This document shows, piece after piece, positions 23,750-35,267 of a stretch of DNA of 64,000 nucleotides. The position numbers and the translations under genes were made by a program. The stretch comes from Sitta carolinensis (Eukaryota > Chordata > Aves > Passeriformes > Sittidae): positions 115,806,687-115,870,686 of the forward strand of contig CM063283.1 of the NCBI GenBank assembly GCA_032173965.1, given 5' to 3'. How positions within the stretch are numbered: position 1 is the first letter of the stretch; every line of letters begins with the position of its first letter. The notes below the pieces were generated by a model, which had not been told where the DNA came from, made no database searches, and saw only the letters and a program-made list of their open reading frames with translations.

Positions 23750-25010
23750 CACCTTTTCCTTTAAAGGATGAAAAGTCAGTCATTCAGCCAACCTTCAAAG
23801 CCCTCCACTTAATCCGCGGGGGGACCCAGCTCGCTTTTCCCAGCCCAGATTTTTTTCCCCCCTTGTTCACACACCTTGGGACAAAGGCAGCGGGGCAGAG
23901 GCAGGGGGAGGAGGGCAGGGGGGTGCTTTTTGTGCGGGATGTGGAGCAAATTTATTCCGGGGAGCGCCTGAGCCGGGCCCTCGGCGAGCGGAGAGAAAGG
24001 GCCCAGAGCGAAGCGCGGCGCCATTCAGGAGATTTGCTCTGGCACTTGACGAGTGGGGCAGGAAGAAAGGCGAAGCTGTTGTCAGGTTTGGGGTGTTTAT
24101 CTGCTCCCCTCAGACACTTGACCCGGGGTGGGACCCCCTAATCCCCGCTCTGCATGCGCGCCCGGCCCGGCCCCGGGGCACTTGTGGCGGTGCCCATTGT
24201 GTGCCACTCAGCCCCCCCGGTGGCATTCTGCTCACAAACGCTCCCAGGAGTTGTTTGGGCTGGGTTTTGGCGAGGGAATTGTGCTCCTAATGAAACAGTC
24301 TGGTCATTATACAGCGGCCAGGCCCGGGCAGGGGCCCGCGGACAAAGGGGCGGCCCCGGCGCACAAAGGGTTACTGGGATTTAGGGGCTCCCGCAATGTT
24401 TGGGAGGAGAAAAATCTCTCTGGGGAAAAGCAGCCAGAATTAGTTTGTTTTAGGAGTTGTTTCCTTCCGAAATCCGAGGTGCGGGGGGAAGCGCCTCCGT
24501 TGGCAGAGGCTCGGCCGCAGCCCCCCGAGCTGCTGTCCCCCCTCTCTCTCCTCCCAAAACACCCCGATGGAGTTAATTCCCAAACCCTGGCGATTCGCAG
24601 CACTCATTTCCATGACTTTTAGCGCCTGCTGATTAAAACTGTTCGCAATATTTTTTTCCGTTTTTAATTGCATTAATCATTAGCCGCAATTATTTAGATT
24701 TAGGAACTCCTTTGTTCAGCAGCTAAGCACAAACTCGATGGAAACAGCTTGATTTTCATAAGGCAGAGTGACTTATTTCACTTAATGAATGGAACTGAGC
24801 AGAAATCCCAGAGCAAGAGTGGGCTGGGAAATTTTTACCAGGTGATTTATCGCCGGAGGGACACTTTAAATCTGGATCAGTTTTATTAAATCTGCCAGGC
24901 ATTTATTAAAGCCAGAGCAGGAATAATAGCTGGCTGCAATATCACATAATGACCATCATTCCACAAAGCCCCAAAATAGCAGCTGAATATGGTTTGGAAG
25001 TAACAAACAA
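23750..25010. promoter_or_regulatory. Repeat-poor block, candidate conserved noncoding DNA
   Basis: The left part (23.8-24.6 kb) is CpG-moderate. The right part (24.6-24.98 kb) is AT-rich with clustered ATTA cores (TTAATTGCATTAATCATTAG near 24664). No gene recognised. Confidence 0.35.
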
Positions 25011-25159
25011 GGATAATCCCGGGACGTGTTTGAAATAACTTGTGAGCTCCGGCCCCACCTGAGCAGGGTTGGCTCCCAAGGACAGGGGCTGGAAAGCCCC
25101 TTCCCCACACCAGGGCACAGACAGGGCTGGGCCTTGTACTCAGCATCTCCAGCACAGCT

Positions 25160-25282
25160 CCACATCCCGTGGAAATTCCCACCATGGCTCCTCATCCCAT
25201 GGAAATCCCACCTCGGCTTCTTAACCCATGGAAATTCCCACCATAGCTTCTTATTCCATGGAAATTCCCACCATGGCTCGTC
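25160..25282. repeat. 30-bp tandem repeat
   Basis: Four units containing CATGGAAATTCCCACCATGG. Confidence 0.85.
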
Positions 25283-25349
25283 ATTCTACCAAAACTGGGA
25301 GAGCTTGTAGTGTGGAGAGAGCAGAGCCTTGGTGTTCCCCATCAGAGCC

Positions 25350-25690
25350 CAGGGAGCTGGGCTGGGGCTGGAGAATTCCCAAGGGAGCTGGGCAGGGGCT
25401 CAGCCTGGAGTACAGGAGGCTCAGGGGGCTCTTCCCAGGAAAAAAGTGACAGGCAAGAGGAAAGGGCAGCAGGCTGTGCTTGGGCAGGCTCAGGGGGAGC
25501 CCAGGGGGAATTTCCCTTGGCTGGCAAGGGTGGGCAGGGCTGGGCAGGGGCTGCCCAGGGAGGGTGGCAGTGCCCAGCCCTGCAGGGGACACTGGAGGTG
25601 GCACTCAGGGGGACAAGGTGGGCACAGCTGGCACCCCGTGGGCTGGCAGGGCTGTGCCAGCCCCAGGGATCTGGGGATTCTGTGCATCTC
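25350..25690 (+). mobile_element. CR1 LINE fragment
   Basis: Sense copy of the most common block here. It has GGAGGCTCAGGGGGCTCTTC, GACAGGCAAGAGGAAAGGGC and GGGGCTGCCCAGGGAGG in CR1 order, which is what let me assign the whole group to CR1. Confidence 0.75.
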
Positions 25691-25904
25691 TGGCCCCTCA
25701 CACTGCTGGGATTCCAGGGGGATCAGTTTTTCCCACAGCCGTGGGAATTGCTGGGCAATCCTGGAGGGGGTTGGTCCTGAGCATCTGCAGTGCCCCCGAG
25801 CCGGGGCTCTGCCCGGTCCCACCCGCTGGGGGATGTCAGAGCCACCGGCAGGACTTGCTCCTTGGGAAGGGGATTATTTGTAATGGGTGTGAATTCCCTC
25901 CTCA

Positions 25905-26260
25905 GAAACGGCCTGAGCCCGTGCCCTCTGCTCCTGTGCCTGGCCCTGTGCCCAGAGCCCTCAGCCCCTGCCTGCCCCTCCTGGCAGGAGCTGTGCAGAG
26001 CCAGCAGGGCCCCCTGAGCCTCCTGTGCTCCAGGCTGAGCCCTGCTGCCCGGCTCCCCCCATGCCCTCGCTGGGGGCTCCAGACCCCTGCCCGGCTCCCC
26101 CAGGGATTCTCCAGACCCTGCCCGGCTCCCCCAGCCCCGCTGGGGCTCCAGACCCTGCCCAGCTCCCTCAGGAATTCTCCAGTCCCTTCCCAGCTCCCCC
26201 AGCCCCTCCAGGTTCTCCTGCCCAGAACTGCACACAGCCCTCGGGGGGTCTCAGCACAGG
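25905..26260 (-). mobile_element. CR1 LINE fragment
   Basis: Antisense, starting CTGAGCCCGTGCCCTCTGC, colinear with 13.9-14.2 kb and 33.2-33.5 kb. Confidence 0.65.
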
Positions 26261-26439
26261 GGACAATTCCAGCCGTGGTCACCACAACATTTTGGAACAA
26301 TGTTCCATGCCAGTGCTGTTGAGCTCTTCACCTTTTAATTTAAAGCATTAATTTAAATCCTCTTGGTGTAAATTTACCTTCCTTACCTTCCTTTTTCACC
26401 TCTCCAGGAGCCCCAGGCAGCAGCACCTGTATCTGGAAT

Positions 26440-27130
26440 GTTTCTGTGCTGCTAAACCAGGCTGGAACCCTGTTCCCAATAAAAACAGAAAGACAGCACA
26501 GCCCAGGGATGTTTATTAGTGTGAGGAAGAAGGGAAATAGGGATTTTTATTCACTGCAGCTAAAGGTCCCTGCACAGGAGTTCAACAGTAAGATTTTTAA
26601 AATTCAAAACATAAGAATGAGCAGCACTTCATTGCAGAGTTGAAAGATAATTGTGCAATTAACGGTGTAAGGTCAATAATGCCAGAGCTGGATGCTTCTG
26701 ACAGATAGGGATAATCAACCCAGCCTCCAAATGAAAGGCTCGGAGGTAGCAATGGAAAAATAACACAGTGCCAATGTTTCTGTGCCCTAATGAACACCAG
26801 ACAAGTCATTATTGACTGGTTTTTACTTATTTTAAGTGCCAGAGCACAAGTATCTGCTTTGATTAAATGGAAGTTTAGAATTTTGCCTTAAGTTCAGTTT
26901 CTGTCCTGACCCAAGTGAGGACATTAATTTGGGAATGCAGCAAAGTCTCCTCGTGGCAGTTAGAGTGTTTGCTCAAGGAACTGCCAGGAAAACCCCAGGA
27001 AAACCCCAGGAAAACATCCCATCCTGGTTTGTTGGGGAAGGAAGGGCAGCATCTGGTCTGTCTCATCTGGGCAACTTCCAGGCTTGGCTGCATCAAAATT
27101 CCTTTAACCTTTGGCACTGGGATTGGCCGT
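26440..27130. promoter_or_regulatory. Repeat-poor block, nature uncertain
   Basis: Unique-looking sequence between CR1 copies with AT-rich stretches (26590-26900). No exon or RNA gene seen. Confidence 0.25.
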
Positions 27131-27254
27131 GGCACTGGAGGGAGAACAAATCCCGGGCAGGGATCACAGCCAGAGATCCTGGGGGAGAAACCAGGAGCCT
27201 GGAGGAGCTGAGTGCTGGCAGAGCCAACTCTTCCCTGCTTTGTCTTGAAAACTT

Positions 27255-27600
27255 TTCAGCTGGGGGGCTCAGCTGGAGAGGAGAAGCTGCAGGGAGAGCT
27301 CAGAGCCCCTGGCAGGGCCTGGAGGGGTCCAGGAGAGCTGGGAGGGACTGGGGACAAGGGACAGAGGGACACGGCACAGGGAATGGCTGCAGAGTGGGAT
27401 TGGCTGGGATTGGGGGCAGGAATTATTCCCTGGGAGGGGCTGGAATTGCCAGAGCAGCTGTGGCTGCCCCTGGATCCCTGGCAGTTCCAGGCTGGATGGG
27501 GTTTGGAGCAGCCTGGCACAGGGGCAGGGGGCCCTGCCAGGACAGGGCTGGGGTGGGATAATGGGATTTAGGGTCCTCCCAACCCAACCCACTGCCTGGC
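27255..27600 (+). mobile_element. CR1 LINE 3' fragment
   Basis: Sense CR1 from GGCTCAGCTGGAGAGGAGAA to a TCCTCCCAACCCAAC terminus. Confidence 0.7.
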
Positions 27601-27699
27601 GAGCACGGGCAGCGCTCGCAGGTGACGGCGGGGGGACACGAATCCCCCTGCTCAGCCCAAGGTCCTGCTGTGCCCAGGGACAGCGGCGCAGGAGCGGCT

Positions 27700-28080
27700 C
27701 CTCCACCTGCAGCGCCGCCAGCGCAGCCAGCGATTACCGGGATTAATTCGGCGCGCACGTGACTCATTAGCCATCAATTAGGGGGCTCATCCGCACGCGG
27801 CTGATTAGGGGCCATCAGTGCCTCAAATTAAGCACGAAAAAGATGTTTTAAGGCAACCATATGGTTGCGCTTCAGAAGCAGTTAGAGCACAAATGGAGCG
27901 CATTGACGGCTCCTAACTGGCGATGAATGAGGGGAGAGCGGCCCAAATTTGTTTAGAGAGTTCCCCCTCCACTTTTGCTGCGGTTTTTAATGTGAGCTAA
28001 TGAATGAGCAGAGTCAGCTTTAATTGCCGACTCGCTCTCCGATGAAAAAGAGCTTCCAAAAGATTCTTTTCCTCCTCCCA
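27700..28080. promoter_or_regulatory. Repeat-poor block with a palindrome and clustered homeodomain cores
   Basis: Contains CACGTGACTCATTAG, CAATTAGG, GATTAGG and AAATTAAG within 110 bp, then a perfect 16-bp palindrome GCAACCATATGGTTGC at 27853-27868. This looks like an enhancer; the target is unknown. Confidence 0.4.
27853..27868. promoter_or_regulatory. 16-bp perfect palindrome with a CATATG E-box
   Basis: GCAACCATATGGTTGC equals its own reverse complement. CATATG is an E-box core bound by bHLH dimers. Binding is inferred, not shown. Confidence 0.4.
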
Positions 28081-28404
28081 ACCCCGCCGGGAGTGAAGCC
28101 CAGGGGAGGTGATTTCTGCCCTGGGCGGAAGGTGAGGCCTTGGCTTTGCCTTTCCTTTACTCCCTGCTGCAATTCCCAATTTCCCCATCCCAGCTGGAGC
28201 GAGGCTGTGCACACCCATCCAAGGAGGAGTGTCCAGGTGGGATTTTGGCTTTGCTGGGGGGTTTTGGAGCTGGCAGGGGTGGCAGGAGGGGATGTGTGGG
28301 GTGGCCACCTGCAGTGGGCTCGTGGCTATGGGAGGAGAGTGGATGGAAAAGCTTCTTGGAACGGGGTTGGGGTTGCTGTGGTGGGACAGTCACAGTGTCC
28401 TGAA

Positions 28405-28825
28405 AATCCCTTTTGTGCCAGGTGGATTTGTACCAGGAGCCTGGGGGCTGGGTTTGTTCTTTGGTTGGGAGTGGCTGCTGGAAGCACCTTTGGGATCCAA
28501 TAAACCGGGATAAACCTGAGCCTGTTCCTCTAGGTGCCTAAAAACGGTCACACCTGGAAAAAAATTACACCTAAACTAAGAGTTTCAAGCCTTTTCCTCC
28601 AGGAGAGGAGAAAGATGCAGAGATCCCGGAATCCCAAATCCCTGGGGCTGGCACAGCCCTGCCAGCCCACGGGGTGCCAGCTGTGCCCACCTTGTCCCCC
28701 TGAGTGCCACCTCCAGTGTCCCCTGCAGGGCTGGGCACTGCCACCCTCCCTGGGCAGCCCCTGCCCAGCCCTGCCCACCCTTGCCAGCCAAGGGAAATTC
28801 CCCCTGGGCTCCCCCTGAATGCCAA
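28405..28825 (-). repeat. Local duplicate, left copy (includes CR1 at 28625-28825)
   Basis: The block from TGTGCCAGGTGGATTTGTAC through an AATAAACC-containing stretch to antisense CR1 recurs at 32508-33225. The left copy lacks the 297-bp insert. The two are closely similar, and other CR1 copies in the window lack this leading segment. Confidence 0.7.
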
Positions 28826-29084
28826 GAGAGGGAATGGAGTGGCCCAGCAGAGCCCAGAGGTGCCCCCAGGATTGCTTGTGACCTGGGGCCACCCCACAGC
28901 TGGAGCCAAAGGGATCCCAGCTCTGCTCCTGGGGCAGCCCTAAACCCCAGCCCAGCCAGGGGGGTGACAAACAGGAGAGATGAGGCTCCTCCCCAGCTTC
29001 ACCTGCAGCTACTGGGGGCAGAGGGGCTTCTCGAGTTATCAGCACTAACACTGCCTCCCTTGGGATGGGTGGTTATTGTCAGTG

Positions 29085-29225
29085 AAATCACAGAAACAGG
29101 GAAAGGTTTGGGTTGGGAGGGAGCTCAGAGCCCACCCATCCCACCCCAGCCCTGGCAGGGACCCTGCCACTGTGCCAGGCTGCTCCAGCCCCAGTGTCCA
29201 GCCTGGCACGCCAGGGATGCAGGGA
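29085..29225 (-). mobile_element. CR1 LINE 3' end
   Basis: Antisense terminus GGTTTGGGTTGGGAGGGAGC followed by CCAGTGTCCAGCCTGGCA. Confidence 0.7.
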
Positions 29226-29328
29226 CAGCCTTCCCTTCTGTCGCGGGGTGAGGAGGGGACGAGCCCGGAGTGCCAGATTTGGGGCTGGAGGAACAGAGAG
29301 ATCTGGGGGAGGGGCTCTTGGAATGCCT

Positions 29329-29765
29329 GGGGCTGCTCCCCGTGGGGCTGCTCCCCGTGGGGCTGATCCCCGTGGGGCTGATCCCCGTGGGGCTGATCCC
29401 AGTGGGGCTGATCCCAGTGGGACTGCTCCCCGTGGGGCTGATCCCCGTGGGGCTGATCCCGTGGGACTGATCCCAGTGGGGCTGATCCCAGTGGGACTGA
29501 TCCCCGTGGGGCTGATCCCCGTGGGGCTGATCCCCGTGGGGCTGATCCCAGTGGGACTGATCCCTGTGGGGCTGATCCCCGTGGGGCTGATCCCCGTGGG
29601 GCTGATCCCCGTGGGGCTGATCCCAGTGGGACTGATCTCCGTGGGGCTGATCTCCGTGGGGCTGATCCCCGTGGGGCTGATCCCAGTGGGACTGATCCCC
29701 GTGGGGCTGATCCCGTGGGGCTGATCCCAGTGGGACTGATCCCTGTGGGGCTGATCCCTCTGGGC
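29329..29765. repeat. 15-bp minisatellite
   Basis: About 29 units of GTGGGGCTGATCCCC with CAGTGGG variants. Because the unit is a multiple of three, it is open on both strands. Confidence 0.95.
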
Positions 29766-29839
29766 TGCCTGGGAGCAGCCCCCTCTCCTCTCCCAGCAGA
29801 GGGAAGGATCAGTGTTCTGTTCAGTGCCCCCTGCAGACC

Positions 29840-29955
29840 CCCGGACTGGGGGACACTGGGGACATTGGGAATACTGGGGACTCTGGGGGGACACTGGGGG
29901 GGCACTGGGGACACTGGGGGACACTGGGACACTGGGGGACTCTGGGGACACTGTG
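29840..29955. repeat. GGACACTGG tandem repeat
   Basis: Short irregular array of GGGGACACTGGGGGACACTG. Confidence 0.85.
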
Positions 29956-30300
29956 CTTCCTGCTCTTCCTGCCACGGTGGCACGTGGGCAGTGTCACCTC
30001 TGCCTCCTGCCCATGCCCTGGTGTTAATCAGCCCCAGAGCCCCTCGGGTGCTGTCACTGGGGCTCTCAGCAGACACAAATTTGGGACCCAGCTGCTCTTG
30101 AATGAGCCCAGTGAGCAGGGGCCGTTCCCCCCCAGTCCCACATTTCAGAGCCCGGGCTGGGACAAAAGGCAGCTCCTGGGGGACACCAGCCTGGCCTTGT
30201 CCCCAGCCCCACACAGGACACGCTCCTGGGATGGGCACCTGGCCCAGCCCACTGGAAACCCGGATGCCAAGAGTTTGTTTGGTCTTCTTTCCCCTCCCTG
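29956..30300. other. Unassigned sequence
   Basis: GC-rich, no features seen. Confidence 0.3.
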
Positions 30301-31500
30301 GACTCCTGTAAGGATGTGATTCCACCCAAGAAGTGCAGGATTATCAGATTTTGCCATGGCAACGCGTTATTATAAATGCAAATGGGAAGCTGGAAAAGGG
30401 GGAGGCCTTTGGTTCTCCTAATGAGATGACAAAAGGGGATAACAGTGAAATATTCCCTGTACTTTGAAACTGGAAAAATCCTCCTCTCCTCTGCCATCTT
30501 TTTTTTTTTCTGGAGAGCTGCTCAAGAGCTTTTGGCTGGAGCCTGTGGAAGAAATAATTCGGTTTAATTTCATTTTTATTTAGCGAGTGGTGGGGTTGAC
30601 ACTTCACCTGCACCATTGGGAGGTCTGAGTGGCTGCTGCTGGTTTGGGAATTTGATCTCCAGAAAAGATCAGTGGCAGCACCAGTCCTGTTAAAGGAGGA
30701 TTTCACAACCAGAAGCTGTTCTACCCTGACCTTTCATTGGTATTTACAGCACCTGAGCCACTCCCACGTTCATTAGACATTTTCTATGAGGGATAAGGGA
30801 ACTAATTTGGTTTAATTTCCACAAAGAGAAGCCCTAGGATGTGTGGAGTTGATTAAGAGTAAAATGTTGTGCAGGACCTTGTACAGAGAGCACCTGTAGC
30901 ATCTTTTTTTTTTTTTTTTTTTTAAATAATCCGTCAGTATTTACCTTCTTCACTTGTGCAAAAAACTTCAGAGTACGGTGAAGAGCAGCACTGAGCAGCC
31001 TCAGTGCCGGAGGAGAAGTTGGAATTACTGCAGTGCCAACCCCTTTTCACGTGAAAAAAAAGGAACAAACCCCAAACCCCTCTGGGGGATGCTGTCCTGG
31101 ATTTCCACGTGCAGACAGCAGCGTGTGGGGACGCTGCCCCTTTGGGGATCTCAGCCTGATCCTGTTTGCAGGGCCAGGAGCCTTCCCAGGGATTCCCCGA
31201 GGTTCAGGGCTGCTTACCAAAGCTGACAAAGCTGCTCCCACTCCCCTGGTGGGGCTGAAACCCCGTCAGGCACCCCCCACTCACGGAGCCTTTTCCAAGG
31301 TCCTCTAAAAATCCATTTCCTTAACGCTCCTGGCAAACTCCCCCCCTGCCCCACCAGCATTTTTTTTTTTTTTTTTTTTTTTGCTAATTTGATGAAGACC
31401 ACACACATAAAATCAAATGCTTTTGTCATTGGCTTCTCATTGTCCCCCCTCGGTGAAAGGAAGCATCGCCTGCGTCGTGAGATCATAAACAGAGGAGTTC
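30300..31500. promoter_or_regulatory. Repeat-poor block with two T runs
   Basis: Unique-looking AT-richer sequence with poly-T runs at about 30903-30923 and 31361-31382. No exon recognised. Possibly conserved noncoding DNA. Confidence 0.25.
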
Positions 31501-31609
31501 AGAGCCTGGCACCTCTCCAAATGTTCATTTTTCAGGGCAGCATTTGGGATAATTGTGGGGTTTCCTTGCAATATCAGTTCTGGGAGTGGCTGGAAGCACC
31601 AGGACAGTT

Positions 31610-31890
31610 CTTGTGTGCTGAGAGTGTGCAGGGCAGGGAGCAGAGCTGGGCAGGGGCTCAGCCTGGGGCAGAGGAGGCTCAGGGGGACCTTCCCAGGGAA
31701 TAAGGGCCAGGAGGGGAGAAAACAGCCTCAGGCTGGGCTGGACAGGCTCAGGGGGAGCCCAGCAGCAATTTCCCTTGGCTGGCAAGGGTGGGCAGGGGCT
31801 GCCCAGGGAGGGTGGCAGTGCCCAGCCCTGGAGGGGGCACTCACGGGGACAAGGTGGGCACAGCTGGCACCCCACGGGCTGGGTATAATT
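31610..31890 (+). mobile_element. CR1 LINE fragment
   Basis: Sense CR1 resembling 25.4-25.65 kb: GGGCAGGGGCTCAGCCTGG, then GGAATAAGGGCCAGGAGGGG and GGCTGCCCAGGGAGG. Confidence 0.7.
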
Positions 31891-32507
31891 CCCAGGGAAT
31901 AATTTGAAAGAATAACAAATGTGGAAACCATCCTGACTCAAATCTCACATGTTTCTTCCCAAATCCTCACAATTCCCTGGTTTTGAGACAATCCCTAATA
32001 CTGAGTTGGGATCTACCCTTGACAAGCAAAGAGGGAATAGATGAGATTTAATTTTAGAAAGGAAACAAGTCTTCAGAAAACATCAGATGGATCTGGTGGA
32101 ATGAAATGGAGAAGCTGGGTCCCAGTGAACACTGAGCTGATAAAGGCTGAGCCCCAAAGAACTGATAAGGAATTGCAGCAGCACCCATGTGTGTCCCCAC
32201 ACCACTGCAGGAGCTGTGGCAAAGTCAGGATCATGTTTAGTCCTGAGGTTTTTCCCGGAGCTTCTGAGTGGTTTTACTCGTGACAGACCCTGTGACTAAC
32301 CCCCCATGTTTGTGCAATGTCTGTATTCATTTACTGTGGTTTATTCAGTCTGCAGGAGTTTTCTCCAGAACGGGTCCCTCTGACTTCCAGGAATGACACT
32401 CAGAGGTGAGGCCCATCCAGCTGGGAACATTCCTGCTCTCTTAGATGCACCTGCTCCCTGAAACACGGAGATTTTCCCATTCTCAGTCTGTATTTCAGCT
32501 CCTCACT
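31891..32507. other. Unassigned sequence
   Basis: AT-moderate sequence between a CR1 fragment and the local duplicate. No gene. Confidence 0.3.
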
Positions 32508-33510
32508 TTTTGTGCCAGGTGGATTTGTACCAGGAGCCTGGGGGCTGGGTTTGTTCTTTGGTTGGGAGTGGCTGCTGGAAGCACCTTTGGGATCCAATAA
32601 ACTGGGATGATGTTGTCCTTGAAAATCAGCCTTCTGATTTGTTTTAGTACAATGGAGTCAGTTCTCATGAATTGTAAGATAAACAAGGATCGTGTTTGCA
32701 TTACTTTGTAAAAGATCTCACCTGATGGACTCCTCAAGCGACCAGTGGAGATGGAGAGGTGGGAACTTCCCTGTCCAATCTCTGATCACTGTCCAGAAAC
32801 TGAGAGATACGAGGGCAGCAATAAACTGGAGAGTTCTTTGCTTCTTCTCTACCTGAACACCAGCTCTGTGTGTTGCTGTGTGTTTCTATCTGCATCACAG
32901 TAACAGGATAAACCTGAGCCTGTTCCTCTAGGTGCCTAAAAACAGTCATACCTGGAAAAAAATTACACCTAAACTAAGAGTTTCAAGCGTTTCCCTCCAG
33001 GGTTTGCTGCTGGAGGAAGAAGCAGACAGAGATCCCAGAATCCCCAAATCCCTGAGGCTGGCACAGCCCTGCCAGCCCACGGGGTGCCAGCTGTGCCCAC
33101 CTTGTCCCCCTGAGTGCCACCTCCAGTGTCCCCTGCAGGGCTGGGCACTGCCACCCTCCCTGGGCAGCCCCTGCCCAGCCCTGCCCACCCTTGCCAGCCA
33201 AGGGAAATTCCCCCTGGGCTCCCCCTGAGCCTGCCCAGCCAGCCTGAGCCCGTGCCCTCTGCTCCTGTGCCTGTCCCTGTGCCCAGAGCCCTCAGCCCCT
33301 GCCTGCCCCTCCTGGCAGGAGCTGTGCAGAGCCAGCAGGGCCCCCTGAGCCTCCTGTGCTCCAGGCTGAGCCCCAGGAATTCTCTATCCCCTGCCCGGCT
33401 CCCTCAGGAATTCTCCATTCCCTGCCCAGCTCCCCCAGGGATTCTCCAGACCCTGCCCAGCTCTGTTCCCTGCCCTGCACATGCTCCAGCCCCTCCAGGT
33501 TTCTCCTGAA
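32508..33510 (-). repeat. Local duplicate, right copy (includes CR1 at 33040-33510)
   Basis: Second copy of the 28.4-28.8 kb block, extended rightward by more CR1 and interrupted by the insert at 32609-32905. Confidence 0.7.
32609..32905 (+). mobile_element. 297-bp insertion in the second copy of a local duplication
   Basis: The segment around 28.4-28.8 kb is repeated at 32.5-33.2 kb. Only the second copy has this insert, placed between GGAT (32605-32608) and GGAT (32906-32909). AATAAA near 32821 fits an LTR. The class is unassigned. Confidence 0.65.
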
Positions 33511-34135
33511 GGCATTGAAAAAATGTCTTCATTAAATCCTGCGTTTATTTTAATTTTATTTCCATTCCCTGTTACTTCCAAGCACACAAACCCAAGCCAG
33601 CATCTTCCCCGAGCCGGTAACTCCAAAGGCTCAGCCAGAGATTCAGGTAACAACATTCCCTTTGCCCTGGCTGTGAGCTCTTCCCGGGCTCTCACCGGGG
33701 AGGGAAGCAGCGGATGGGGAGAGCAGCGGATGGGGAGAGCAGCGCAGCCCGACGGCCACCACGGGGCAGCCCTGGAGCCACCGGCAACCCCGAGCGGGGT
33801 CCCTGGGGGGCACCTGGGCAGCTCCTGCTGGAAGCTCCTGGCTCAGGAACTCCTCAGCACTCAGCCCAAGGCAGGCACAGCGACCTCAGCCCGGGCTGGG
33901 ACAGCCCCAGTGACTGCAGAGCACAAAGCTCCCAGCAAGGACCGGTGCCCCTGTGCTGTCCTGCCAGGACGCCCGTCCTGTCACCACTGTGTCCTGTCCT
34001 CTTCCATCCTGTCCCTGCCGTCCCATTCCCCCTGCCCTGAGCTGTCCCCCAGTGCTCTGTCCTGTACCCCCCGGACCCCTGTCCCATTCCCCCATCCTCT
34101 CCCCACTGTTCTGAGCTGTCCCCGTTTCCCCCGTG
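33511..34135. other. Unassigned sequence
   Basis: A short AT-rich stretch (33530-33570) then GC-rich sequence with a doubled GCGGATGGGGAGAGCA near 33710. No gene. Confidence 0.3.
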
Positions 34136-34440
34136 CCCATCCTGGCCCCCATTCCCCCTGTCCTGTTCCCCCAGTGCCCATCCTGTCCCTCCAGTGCCCA
34201 TCCTGGACCCCATTCCCCCTGTCCTGTTCCCCCAGTGCCCATCCTGTCCCTCCAGTGCCCATCCTGGACCCCATTCCCTGTCCTGGCCCCCGTGCCATCC
34301 TGTCCCCCAGTGCCCATCCTGGCCCCATTCCCCTGTCTGTTCCCCCGTGCCCATCCTGTCCCTCCAGTGCCCATCCTGCCCCCATTCCCCTATCCTGGGC
34401 TCTCCCCAGTGCCATCTCGTTTCCCCAGTGCCCTGTCCTG
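34136..34440. repeat. C-rich minisatellite
   Basis: Irregular units of about 15-60 bp built from CCCCAGTGCCCATCCTG and CCCCATTCCCCCTGTCC. Confidence 0.85.
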
Positions 34441-34530
34441 TTCCCGTGTTCCGGTGCGTGTCCCGGTTCCGTCCAGGCAGCACGGCTGGCTCCAGGAGGA
34501 GCAGCCCGGTAGCCAGCGGCTGCCCGGGTT

Positions 34531-34812
34531 CGGGGGGTTCGGGCAGGTTCGGGAGGAGGGGGGGGGGGGGGTCGGGCAGGTTCTGGGGGTTCGGGGGGGG
34601 GTCGGGCAGGTTTGGAGGGTTCGGGCAGGTTCTGGAGGGTTGTGGGGGGTTCGGGCAGGTTCTGGAGGGTTCGGGGGGTTCGGGCAGGTTCTGGACGGTT
34701 CGGGGGGTTCGGGCAGGTTCTGGAGGGTTCGGGGGGGGTTCGGGGGTTCGGGCAGGTTCTGGAGGTTCGGGGGGTTCGGGCAGGTTCTGGACGGTTCGGG
34801 GGGGTTCGGTCC
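34531..34812. repeat. GGTTCGGG minisatellite
   Basis: Units around GGTTCGGGCAGGTTCTGGA, with G runs up to eleven. Confidence 0.9.
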
Positions 34813-34911
34813 CGGGCCGGGACACGCGGGGGGCGGGCGCTCCCCAAAGGGCCCCGGGCCCGCTGCGCTGCGGCCGCGCCACCAGCGCCCCCGGGCGGCA
34901 CGAGCGGAACT

Positions 34912-35250
34912 GCAGGGACCGGGAGAGGGACAGAACCGGACCGGGACAGAACCGGGGACGCGGGACAGAACCGGGACAGAACCGGTACTGGGACGGAACG
35001 GTACTGGGACGACCGGGACTGGAGGAACCGGGACGGGACAGGAACCGGGACTGGGGACAGAACCGGGACGGACAGAACGGAGCGGGACAGAACAGGGACC
35101 GGGACAGAACCGGGACAGAACCGGGACCGGGGACAGAACCGGGACCGAGACCAAGAGTGGGGACAGAATCGGGACCGGGGACAGAACCGGGACCAGGAGA
35201 GAGGACAGAACCGGGACCAGGGACAGAACCGGGACCGGGAGAGGAGAATG
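34912..35250. repeat. GGGACAGAACC minisatellite
   Basis: Irregular array of GGGACAGAACCGGGACCGG variants. Confidence 0.9.
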
Positions 35251-35267
35251 AACTGGACCCGGATGTG

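Noticed and set aside
29045..30325. A 426-residue open frame on the minus strand
   Set aside because: Most of it is the 15-bp minisatellite read as a five-residue repeat. Flanks show no coding features.
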